Positions 34,892 through 42,634 of a stretch of 64,000 nt of DNA are shown piece after piece. A program made the translations under genes and the position numbers. The notes under the pieces are model-generated. The model was given only the letters and a program-made list of their open reading frames with translations, was not told the DNA's origin and ran no database searches. This DNA comes from G965197555 sp965197555 (GTDB taxonomy: Bacteria; Chloroflexota; Dehalococcoidia; Lucifugimonadales; UBA3495). How positions within the stretch are numbered: position 1 is the first letter of the stretch; each line of letters opens with the position of its first letter. Where the stretch lies: positions 3,038,001 to 3,102,000 of the forward strand of contig OZ240213.1 of assembly GCA_965197555.1 (NCBI GenBank), read 5' to 3'.

Positions 34892-35623
34892 ATGTTTCCG
34901 CGTAAGTTTGCGGCGATGTTAGCGTTGTTAGGCCTCGTGATGGGTTGTCAAGGAAGCCCCGGAGCTTCCTCACTGCCTGAAGTGACAACCGGCCCGGAGC
35001 CGACTGCCATCGCTACCAATCCCCCACCGCTCCGCCATCTGACCCAAGCACCTGCCAAGACCCTTGATAGGCCGACGATGACGTCGACTTTCAACCCGGT
35101 GTCCCCCATGCCTACGGCAACTCCAGGGTCAGCCCGTAGGTCTGCACCGAGGGTTCCCAATGAACCTGTTACCCCAACGTCGGCACCTACCCCTACACCT
35201 GACCCCACGCCAACAACCGTCGTTAACACACCGACTCCCCCGGTCTCCAATGCCCCAACCGAGGTACCTACACCCACGCTAACTCCCACAGCTACCCCGT
35301 CGCCGGCTACACCTGCGCCCACCATTGACCCAGCCCAGTTGGTGGTCCGAGGTAAACGCCTGGTAGAACGCCACAACTGCCTAAGCTGCCATAACATCGA
35401 TGGCCGACCCGGCTCTGCTCCAACCTTCCTAGGCCTTTATGGGAGCGAACGTGAACTTACCAGCGGCGCCATGGTAACCGCCGATGCTGATTACTTGTGG
35501 GAGTCCATCAAGCGGCCCAACGAAAAAATCGTATTAGGGTTCTTTGAAGATGCTATGAGCACAGTGTTCTTTAACGATGCAGAGATCGATGCCATGGTCG
35601 AATATATCAAGTCCTTGGAGTAG
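34892..35623 (+). CDS. Cytochrome c lipoprotein with Pro/Thr-rich spacer
   Basis: A 243-residue lipoprotein: lipobox LVMGC (Cys19), a long Pro/Thr/Ser-rich spacer (about 25-148) and a small C-terminal class I cytochrome c domain with HNCLSCHN (Cys163, Cys166, His167). Met222 in DAMSTVFF is the likely sixth heme ligand. It begins 25 bases after the importer ATPase, so may be co-transcribed; whether it reduces Fe(III) for uptake or serves respiration is unknown. It resembles the cytochrome c subunits tethered to the outer face of the membrane. Confidence 0.88.
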   Translation: MFPRKFAAMLALLGLVMGCQGSPGASSLPEVTTGPEPTAIATNPPPLRHLTQAPAKTLDRPTMTSTFNPVSPMPTATPGSARRSAPRVPNEPVTPTSAPTPTPDPTPTTVVNTPTPPVSNAPTEVPTPTLTPTATPSPATPAPTIDPAQLVVRGKRLVERHNCLSCHNIDGRPGSAPTFLGLYGSERELTSGAMVTADADYLWESIKRPNEKIVLGFFEDAMSTVFFNDAEIDAMVEYIKSLE

Positions 35624-35828
35624 AACAGGACCCTCTCATCCCAGATTAGGTCTGGGCGTCATTATTCTATTCCTGGCCTGGGTGGTAATGACCCTAATTC
35701 ATCTCCCCAAACCGGCCGTCTCACTGAGCTACACCATCGCCTGACCAAGGCTCGAATTAACCATCACGCTCAGGTCACCTTAAGCTGATCACTGTTGTGG
35801 TTCGCCGAATGCCGACTGATAGTCGCTG

Positions 35829-36524
35829 CTATCGGATGTCGTCCGGCCCGATCTCCACCAACCGGTCCACATAAATACCTGGAGTGTGAATACTGTCCGG
35901 GTCCAGCGCTCCTGATCCCAGTATTGGATTTTCCACTTCGACGATGGTGACTTGGGCGGCCGTCGCCATGATCGGGTTGAAGTTACGCTGGGTCAGCCGA
36001 AACTGGAGGTTGCCGAAGGCGTCGGCCTTCCAGGCTCTTATGAAAGCATAATCAGCGGATAGGGCGTACTCCAACAGGTGCAGCCGTCCGCCCAGATGGC
36101 GTTGCTCCTTGCCCTCGGCAAGCTCAGTCCCTACGCCCGTCGGGGTATAGAATGCAGCGATTCCGGCGCCAGCGGCGCGGATTCGCTCGGCCAATGTCCC
36201 CTGAGGGACCAGCTCGGCCTCTATCGCTCCATCGTTGTACATGACCGCGAAAGGGGTTATCCGAGACGGATGGGTGGGTGCGGTAAAAGCGCAAATCATT
36301 TTCTTGACCTGACCCGCCGCAATCAGGGTGCCCACGTCGGTCCTCCCGTCGGTGCCGCCGTGCTCGTTGGAGATGCCCGTAAGTTCTTTCGCTCCTTGTC
36401 GATGTAGGGCCGCGATAAGATTTTGCGGGGCTCCAACGCCAGCGAAATCAGCGAACATGATACTAGAGCCGTCTGGAATGTCGGCCACAGCGTCATCGAA
36501 TGTTTGGAAGACCTTGTTCTTCAT
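35829..36524 (-). CDS. 3-oxoacid CoA-transferase alpha subunit, without its partner
   Basis: A 231-residue family I CoA-transferase subunit A. MKNKVFQTFDDAVADIPDGS starts it, with SIMFADFAGVGAPQNLIAAL (normally GGFGxxGxP), and the block GIAAFYTPTGVGTELAEGKE matches succinyl-CoA:3-ketoacid transferase alpha chains (AfYTPagvGT). The catalytic Glu is on the beta subunit, and no beta-subunit gene lies downstream or anywhere in the window. The enzyme should activate acetoacetate or another 3-oxoacid with succinyl- or acetyl-CoA. Either the beta gene is elsewhere, or it was lost next to the repeat-rich boundary at 35.7 kb. Confidence 0.85.
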   Translation of the reverse strand: MKNKVFQTFDDAVADIPDGSSIMFADFAGVGAPQNLIAALHRQGAKELTGISNEHGGTDGRTDVGTLIAAGQVKKMICAFTAPTHPSRITPFAVMYNDGAIEAELVPQGTLAERIRAAGAGIAAFYTPTGVGTELAEGKEQRHLGGRLHLLEYALSADYAFIRAWKADAFGNLQFRLTQRNFNPIMATAAQVTIVEVENPILGSGALDPDSIHTPGIYVDRLVEIGPDDIR

Positions 36525-36796
36525 ATAGCTCTGGGTTCGCGCTGGATAGCGAGCCTAAATACGGCTGGAGGTTACGTGAACAGCGCCATTAGCTGGTTCT
36601 GGGTCCAAATCGTATTGGGGCTGGACCCCCTCGTCAACTCTATTCGGCGGGCGATTCCCGCCAAGCCAAAGTGTTACCAGCATAAATGAAGCCGCAAATT
36701 GCCGGAGGTTCAGGTTTCACCCATTTCTGTCAAGGGTTATGATCGAAGGAGACCTAGACCGGATGTGCCTGCTTTTCCAGAGACAGGGAGACCAAT

Positions 36797-38653
36797 ATGA
36801 CGTTGAACGATTCAATCGCGGGTGTACTGGAGAAGAATATCGCGGAGGCCTTGTCGGACCACCGGCTCAAAGCTCTGCTATCCGGTCGAATGCCGGCCCC
36901 TCAAGTCAAGGCATTGTTCCAGAATTTCATCGTCACCCACTTGAATTCGATACAAATACTTTCTTTTCTGTTCTCCCTGGCTCCGCCCCCGGCGTCGGAC
37001 TTGGTGGCGGAGAATTTACTTGAGGAGATGGGGGTGGAGCAGGGAGAACGGCCTCACCCGGAGCTTCTATTGGACTTAGCGCGGGGACTAGGATTTACGG
37101 AGCGGGAGACCGACCGGTTGGTGGTGCAGGCCCAAGAGGAACGCAGAAAATTTCTGAGCTCCGCCTTGCCTTATTCTACCCTCCGGGAACTGGGCTTTGC
37201 CGTGCTATTGGAAACACTGGCTTTCGAAGCATTTCTCTCCCGCAGCAGCGATAGGATTGCGAAATCGCTCTGCGAACACTACGGTTTGTCGGTAGCCGAA
37301 GTGCGTTGGTTCACCCTCCATGGTGAGGTCGATGTGCGCCACGCCGAGGAAGGTAAGCGGGTAGTCCAGAGTTATGTCTCCCACTATCGGTTCAGTGAAT
37401 CTGAGGTGGCATCGGTACTGCGTAACACCTTCGCTCGTAACGTCATCTTAGACCGTTACTTCCCTCAAGCGACGGCTGCCACCCGCTCGCTCCGTCCCTC
37501 CGGAATCGAATCGGTGGAGGTCCTTCCCCTGCGTATCCCCTTTAACCACAGCTTTCGCCACGCCCAGATTGATCGGGCTGTCAGTGACTCGGTGGTTGTT
37601 CGTGTCACGGGTATAGACGGCTCTCGGGGCTATGGTGAAGGGCTGCCTCGGCCCTACGTTACTGGAGAAGACGTGGCCACCATGGTCGACACCCTCAGGT
37701 CGCGGCTAGTGCCGGAGATTCTACGCCGTGAGTTCGGTCCGGACATGCTGATATTGGACCAAATTAAAAGTCTAATGCAGCAGGGGACAATTTGGGAGGG
37801 GACTCCAGAAGACAGTACAAGATGGAACGCCACCATGTGCTCTGTAGAGCTGGCGCTGTTGGACTGGGCTTTTGGGCGGGCAGGAAAATCATTGTCGGCA
37901 TGGTTGGTACCGGCCCGTGACCGGCTCGCCTACACAGGGATTATAGACGCGGCATCGCCTGAAACCGCCGGGCGTTTGGCAGCTCGCTATGCCGACGCTG
38001 GATTTAGCAAGCTCAAAGTTAAAGTTGGTATAGGCCGGGATGCGCCACGGCTGGAAGCAGTAAAGCAGAACGTTGGAAGCCGAGTGAGCATCCGGGTCGA
38101 CGCAAATGGCGCCTGGGATGCCGCAACCGCCATAAAGGAGCTAGCTTCACTCCGCGACTTCCGGATTGAGGCCGTGGAGCAGCCAGTCCAAGCCGCCGAT
38201 CTGCAGGGAATGCGGCAAGTTAGGGAAGAAATCGGTATCCCTGTGGTCGCCGACGAATCTTTATTAACGTTGGAAGATGCCCGGAGGCTGGTACAGCAGC
38301 AGGCCTGCGACGTTTTCAATATCCGGGTTTCCAAGTGCGGCGGCCTGATCCCGTCACAAGCAATTGCTCAATTTGCTCTGGAAAATGGCATGAAAGTCCA
38401 AGTCGGGGCGCAGGTTGGAGAGACCTCCCTGTTATCAGCAGCAGGCAGGCACTTAGCCGCCAGCCTGCCTGAAGTCGAGTATATCGAGGGCTCATTTGGC
38501 ACCTATCTATTGAGTGAAGACATCTCCTCCGACCCGGTCATGTTCGGCCACCAAGGGAGAGGGGAGCTTCTAGTGGGGCCTGGCCTTGGCGTGGTGGTTG
38601 ACGATGGCGCATTAGAGCGACATGCCACCGAAATCGTTAGGTTGTGCAGGTAG
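36797..38653 (+). CDS. Fusion of heme-oxygenase-like diiron oxygenase and dipeptide-epimerase-like enolase
   Basis: A 618-residue two-domain protein; ATG is preceded by GGGAG. Residues about 1-225 form a heme-oxygenase-like diiron (HDO) domain with all six expected ligands: Glu76 or Glu77 in LLEEMG, His87 in RPHPEL, Glu139 or Glu144 in ETLAFE, then His175, Asp179 and His182 in LHGEVDVRH. Residues about 238-618 are an enolase-superfamily barrel of the muconate-lactonising/dipeptide epimerase subgroup. It has LKVKVG (Lys407, Lys409), metal ligands Asp435 (RVDANGAW), Glu461 (EAVEQP) and Asp486 (VADES), and Lys513 (SKCGG). Both sites look intact. Role inferred: oxidative cleavage or hydroxylation of an amino-acid-like substrate coupled to epimerisation or dehydration. 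The GH3 gene follows 19 bases later. Confidence 0.85.
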   Translation: MTLNDSIAGVLEKNIAEALSDHRLKALLSGRMPAPQVKALFQNFIVTHLNSIQILSFLFSLAPPPASDLVAENLLEEMGVEQGERPHPELLLDLARGLGFTERETDRLVVQAQEERRKFLSSALPYSTLRELGFAVLLETLAFEAFLSRSSDRIAKSLCEHYGLSVAEVRWFTLHGEVDVRHAEEGKRVVQSYVSHYRFSESEVASVLRNTFARNVILDRYFPQATAATRSLRPSGIESVEVLPLRIPFNHSFRHAQIDRAVSDSVVVRVTGIDGSRGYGEGLPRPYVTGEDVATMVDTLRSRLVPEILRREFGPDMLILDQIKSLMQQGTIWEGTPEDSTRWNATMCSVELALLDWAFGRAGKSLSAWLVPARDRLAYTGIIDAASPETAGRLAARYADAGFSKLKVKVGIGRDAPRLEAVKQNVGSRVSIRVDANGAWDAATAIKELASLRDFRIEAVEQPVQAADLQGMRQVREEIGIPVVADESLLTLEDARRLVQQQACDVFNIRVSKCGGLIPSQAIAQFALENGMKVQVGAQVGETSLLSAAGRHLAASLPEVEYIEGSFGTYLLSEDISSDPVMFGHQGRGELLVGPGLGVVVDDGALERHATEIVRLCR

Positions 38654-38672
38654 GTAGATAAGTAGGTTACCC

Positions 38673-40340
38673 ATGTCGCTTTTGGCTCAACTGGCCACTT
38701 TCCGGGGCCGGCTCCTGTGGCGCTCTTTTGAGGATATGACCCAACGCCCGGAGGACGTCCAGCAAAGGCTCTTGCTCCGGCTACTTGCTGACAACAAGGA
38801 CACCGCCTTCGGGAAGCAGCATGGATTCGACAGAATATCCGGGCCCAAGGACTACCGGGCAGCAGTGCCCGTTGCCGACTACGAGGGGTTTCGTCCTTGG
38901 ATCGACCGGCTGGCGGCTGGCCAGCGGCGAATGCTTACGGCGGAAGAACCGCATATGTTTGCTCTCAGCAGCGGCACCACCGCCGAACCCAAGCTCATCC
39001 CGGTGAACCGCTCCACCAAGCGTAGCAGCTCCCGGCTTTCAGCCCGCTGGCTCTACCGCTGTCTAGCTGACCATCCCAACGTATTGGACCGCAAAGCGCT
39101 GGCAGTGGTCAGTCCTGCCATTGAGGGCCACACTGCCGCTGGTGTGCCCTTCGGGTCTGCTTCAGGCTACATTTACCAAAATGCCTCCCGGGCCATACGC
39201 AGCCGCTACGCAGTGCCGTATGAAGTATTTGCTATCAAGGACTTCGAAGCCAAATACTACACGATTGTCCGCTTCTCGATCGAACAAAGAGTCTCCTTAA
39301 TAGCGACTCCCAACCCAAGTACGGTCTTGAGGTTGCTGGAGGTGGCGGCCGCCCGGTCCGAAGAGCTGATCAAGGACATTCGCGACGGCACTCTCACCTG
39401 CAACCTCGACCCATCCGTTGGAGCGGCTCTCGCAGCCAAGTCACACCTGAAGCCCAACCCGGAGCGGGCCAGAGAGTTGGAGAGGCTCACCAAAGGAGGC
39501 AGGCCCCTGAACCCAAGTGACTACTGGCCGGACCTCACTCTGGTTGGTTGCTGGAAGGGCGGCAGCGTAGGCGCTACTCTGGATAGGGTAAAGAGTTGGT
39601 TTTCACCAATCGTGGCATTCCGCGACATTGGCTACCTGTCCAGCGAAGCCCAGGCAAGCCTTCCCATCCAGGACGAAGGCTCCGCAGGTATCCTGGCTCT
39701 AGATACCAACTATTACGAATTTATCGCCGAGGACAACATAGACGACGAGCCCCCTGAAACTCTAACTGTCGGGCAGGTGGCGCAGGGGGCCACCTATTAC
39801 ATTGTGATGACATCGCCCACCGGCCTCTACCGATACGACATCAACGATGTAGTGAGGGTCACCGGGTTTTACAACAAGACTCCTTTGCTGGAGTTCATCC
39901 GCAAGGGCCGCGACATGGTTAACCTGACCGGAGAGAAGCTCCACGTGGGGCAGCTTATCCGAGCCGTGAAACAGGGCCAGCATGCGGTGGGGCTCGATGT
40001 GGAATATTACCGGGCGGTCGGCAACGCGGAAATGTCCCGTTACGACCTGAAACTGGAGCTGAGACCGGAACATGAACAAGTGACGGACGACGTTGTAATT
40101 AGACTTGTTCGCGCCATCGACCATGAGCTCGCGGAGCTAAATGTGGAGTACGACCAGAAACGCCGGTCAGGGCGGTTGCATCCACCCCATGTTCACCTGA
40201 TGTCCAAGGGTTGGGCATCGCGCCGCCTCCAAGCCAAGATCCAACGCGCCAACCGCGATGCCCAGGTTAAAGATACCCTACTGGGTTTGCCCGATGAGGA
40301 CGACCTTCCATCGGAGGTCATTAGAGAGCTAGACATCTAG
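38673..40340 (+). CDS. GH3-family acyl-adenylating amide synthetase
   Basis: A 555-residue GH3 auxin-responsive-type protein of the ANL-related fold. LLADNKDTAFGKQHGFDRI (about 37-55) is the opening block, SSGTTAEPK (99-107) the ATP loop, GYLSSEAQASLPI the acyl-pocket motif and TGLYRYDINDVVRVTGF then FIRKGRDMVNLTGEKLH the C-terminal adenylation motifs. Plant GH3 enzymes and a few bacterial ones join acyl groups to amino acids through acyl-AMP. With the diiron oxygenase-epimerase fusion 19 bases upstream, it probably conjugates or activates that enzyme's product. Substrates unknown. Confidence 0.88.
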   Translation: MSLLAQLATFRGRLLWRSFEDMTQRPEDVQQRLLLRLLADNKDTAFGKQHGFDRISGPKDYRAAVPVADYEGFRPWIDRLAAGQRRMLTAEEPHMFALSSGTTAEPKLIPVNRSTKRSSSRLSARWLYRCLADHPNVLDRKALAVVSPAIEGHTAAGVPFGSASGYIYQNASRAIRSRYAVPYEVFAIKDFEAKYYTIVRFSIEQRVSLIATPNPSTVLRLLEVAAARSEELIKDIRDGTLTCNLDPSVGAALAAKSHLKPNPERARELERLTKGGRPLNPSDYWPDLTLVGCWKGGSVGATLDRVKSWFSPIVAFRDIGYLSSEAQASLPIQDEGSAGILALDTNYYEFIAEDNIDDEPPETLTVGQVAQGATYYIVMTSPTGLYRYDINDVVRVTGFYNKTPLLEFIRKGRDMVNLTGEKLHVGQLIRAVKQGQHAVGLDVEYYRAVGNAEMSRYDLKLELRPEHEQVTDDVVIRLVRAIDHELAELNVEYDQKRRSGRLHPPHVHLMSKGWASRRLQAKIQRANRDAQVKDTLLGLPDEDDLPSEVIRELDI

Positions 40341-40413
40341 GCTCGGCCCTGGCTCACCCGTAGCCGCTTTCCATCCTCCGGCTGTCCTTGTTCTTCAAGC
40401 GTTTAAGTGTCGT

Positions 40414-41845
40414 AGTTCAGTAAAGGTGTCACCCCTAATGGTTCAATGATTTAGTCACTATGGGGGTCCGCCAAGGGTGTTGGGGGCCTGGTCTGTGGAC
40501 TGGGGGCTTGGGGTTGCTTGCTTGGTTAGGAACAGGATTAGGCCGCTCCCGCTGCTGGGGCGGTCCTTGGAGCGCCCGGTCTTCCGAACCAGCAATACCT
40601 TCCCCGGCTATGCTTGGTCGCCAGGGATTGTCCCGGCTGCGGAGCACCACCGGCAGAGGCGGCGCTTCTTGAGTGGCAACGACCTTCCCCTGATAGACCA
40701 CCGAGAAGCTGCCGTCCAACAGCTCCCGCACCTCTACCCGAGCCCGGGCGTAGCTAAGGCGCTCCGGTCCCGGCAGCAACTGCAGCGTATGCTCTTCCAG
40801 CTTCACTGTGTTGTCGTTGGCCACGGTTCGTTGGTACTTGAAGCAGAGCATCCCGGCCAGTCCGCCGCTGCCCGCCGCTGCCCGGTAGGCGCTGCCGGGC
40901 TGGGCCGGGGGTACAGCAAAGCACCGGTTGAACCGGGGCAGATATTCCCATAGCCCCCGGTTGGCCTCCTCTAGGGTGTTGGCCTTCTTGAGCCTCAGTT
41001 CGCTGACGAGACGGTCCTGCAAGGTGCCGAACAACCTTTCCACCCGGCCCTTGGCTTGAGGCGACAGGGCCACGATGGACTCGATCCCCAGTTCCTTTAG
41101 CGCCCGGCCGAACTGGGTTGGTTGGCGCTCCCCGGCCAATTGCTCCGCCACCGTCTCCCGCTGCTTCGGGTTCACCTGGAAGATGCTGTGACGGTCGGAG
41201 TAGATGGCTAGGGGTAGGCCCTTGCGGCCGGCGATCTCCCTCAATAGCAGAAAGTAGCCATGGGCGTCCTCCTGCTCCCGGAACAACGCATAGGGAATGA
41301 TGCCGGTGGCATCATCTACCGCTGCCAAAAGGGTCAGGTAGGCCCCCCGGCCCTCCAGCCAATCGTGGCGGCTGCCGTCAACTTGCAGCAGCATCCCCTC
41401 CTGGGGGTAGCGTTCCCTACGCTGGCGGTGTTGGGGTCTGCGACGCCTTCTGGGGTTGGGCACCCCGGCCTCTTGAAGGAGGCGCCGCACAGTAGAGCGG
41501 CTCAATCGCAGCCCCTCCCTTTCCTCCAGTGCATCCCGCAAATGGTGGTGATTCAACCCAGCGTATGGCCCTCGGGCCAACTCGACCACCCGGTTCCTGG
41601 TCTCCTCCCCGATGCGGTGGACCGGCTTCCGTCCTCGGTTGCCGTGGGCCAGGGCAGCCACACCCTCCTTCCTGTAGGCCGCCAACAGCCGACGCTCCTG
41701 CCGCAAGGACAGTCCCATCAGCCCGGCAGCCTCCTCCCCTGTGAGTAGTCCCCGTTCCACCCGGTTAAGCACCATTGCCCTTTGTTGCTCCTTGTCCTTT
41801 AACGTTACCGCCACCCTTTCCATAGGGTGACATTTTCACCGAACT
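40414..41845 (-). mobile_element. Complete ISNCY-like insertion sequence
   Basis: About 1.43 kb. The ends form imperfect terminal inverted repeats: left AGTTCAGTAAAGGTGTCACCC (from 40414, shown in part) and right, read inward, AGTTCGGTGAAAATGTCACC from 41845. About 21 of 27 positions match. The element holds one intact transposase gene starting inside the right repeat. No target-site duplication is evident in the flanks, so the exact edges are uncertain by a few bases. Confidence 0.85.
40435..41823 (-). CDS. Transposase of the ISNCY-like element (DDE type)
   Basis: A 462-residue transposase: N-terminal helix-turn-helix (about 20-60; GLLTGEEAAGLMGLS), a second HTH region (about 70-120), a basic stretch and an rve-type DDE catalytic core with Asp149 (LLQVDGSRHDW), Asp210 (IYSDRHSIF) and Glu262 (KGRVERLFGTLQDRL). 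The C-terminal 60 residues are Pro/Arg-rich. The gene is intact and fits ISNCY-type transposases. Start and stop both lie within or next to the terminal repeats. Confidence 0.9.
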   Translation of the reverse strand: MERVAVTLKDKEQQRAMVLNRVERGLLTGEEAAGLMGLSLRQERRLLAAYRKEGVAALAHGNRGRKPVHRIGEETRNRVVELARGPYAGLNHHHLRDALEEREGLRLSRSTVRRLLQEAGVPNPRRRRRPQHRQRRERYPQEGMLLQVDGSRHDWLEGRGAYLTLLAAVDDATGIIPYALFREQEDAHGYFLLLREIAGRKGLPLAIYSDRHSIFQVNPKQRETVAEQLAGERQPTQFGRALKELGIESIVALSPQAKGRVERLFGTLQDRLVSELRLKKANTLEEANRGLWEYLPRFNRCFAVPPAQPGSAYRAAAGSGGLAGMLCFKYQRTVANDNTVKLEEHTLQLLPGPERLSYARARVEVRELLDGSFSVVYQGKVVATQEAPPLPVVLRSRDNPWRPSIAGEGIAGSEDRALQGPPQQRERPNPVPNQASNPKPPVHRPGPQHPWRTPIVTKSLNH

Positions 41846-41883
41846 CTTAGCCCATGTCATAATCACTGGTCTAACACATTAAG

Positions 41884-41912
41884 TTGACAAATTGTTGTTA
41901 GCCTGTTAATAC
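41884..41912 (+). promoter_or_regulatory. Sigma70-type promoter for the MarR regulator
   Basis: TTGACA (41884-41889), 17-base spacer, TAATAC (41907-41912). Transcription would start about 60 bases before the ATG at 41977. The spacer contains ATTGTTGTTA; no clear MarR palindrome is visible. Confidence 0.6.
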
Positions 41913-41976
41913 TTAGCGCCAAGGAAACTTATTGGGATTTAGAATATTATCTGATCCACAACATTATAGAGGGCTC

Positions 41977-42483
41977 ATGGGTCATAACTCCACCCTGCTT
42001 GAAAGTGTTGTCGACCTTCATCAACGCATTTACTCCACATTGCTTGCCTCTATAACCGAAACCTGGATGAACTTCGACTTTACTATGCCCCAACTCAAGG
42101 TGCTGTTATGTTTATATATCAACGGCGCCTATCGTATGGGAGATTTAGCTTCGACACTGGGCGTTTCTACCCCCACGATCACCGGAATAATCGACCGGCT
42201 GGTGCTGAGGGGGATGGTGGTCCGCACCCAGAGTGCGGAAGACCGCAGGGTAGTCGCGTGCCTGCTGTCTCCGAAAGGCAAGGATCAAGTCTCCGCCCTG
42301 TGGATGGCGAGATTCGCTGTCTTCCATGATATTTTCAGCACCCTCTCGGCGGCACAGCTTGAAACCGTCGCTAGTGCTGCCGAAATCGTGCTGGAAGCTG
42401 CCGAGCGTAAAAACGTCGGAACCATGGTGAAATCCCGATACGAGGCTTCCAACACAAGAGTTTCAACAGGGTCATCGTCTTAA
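41977..42483 (+). CDS. MarR-family transcriptional regulator
   Basis: A 168-residue winged-helix regulator starting MGHNSTLLESVVDLHQRI behind GAGGG; a TTG at 41932 would add 15 residues and overlaps no better ribosome site. The wHTH shows LASTLGVSTPTITGIIDRL (recognition helix) and the wing ERRxxDRRV-like segment SAEDRRVVACLLSPKG. MarR proteins usually repress adjacent efflux genes and release on ligand binding. The large adaptor lipoprotein downstream is the obvious candidate target. Confidence 0.88.
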   Translation: MGHNSTLLESVVDLHQRIYSTLLASITETWMNFDFTMPQLKVLLCLYINGAYRMGDLASTLGVSTPTITGIIDRLVLRGMVVRTQSAEDRRVVACLLSPKGKDQVSALWMARFAVFHDIFSTLSAAQLETVASAAEIVLEAAERKNVGTMVKSRYEASNTRVSTGSSS

Positions 42484-42634
42484 TGACGGACCGCTCTATT
42501 CCATTCCTAAGAAAGCCGCCTCGTGTCTTGGCGGATCCGGCCGACTGGTCCTCAGTACACTAAGACCGGTGCATTTGAATCATGAATCTTAAGTTGGAGA
42601 CCGTTCCGTTCTTGAGAGACTTGCACGGATAACA

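Noticed and set aside
40460..41748. Several plus-strand frames opposite the transposase
   Set aside because: Shadows of a GC-rich gene; they carry no domain and the transposase DDE motif is on the minus strand.
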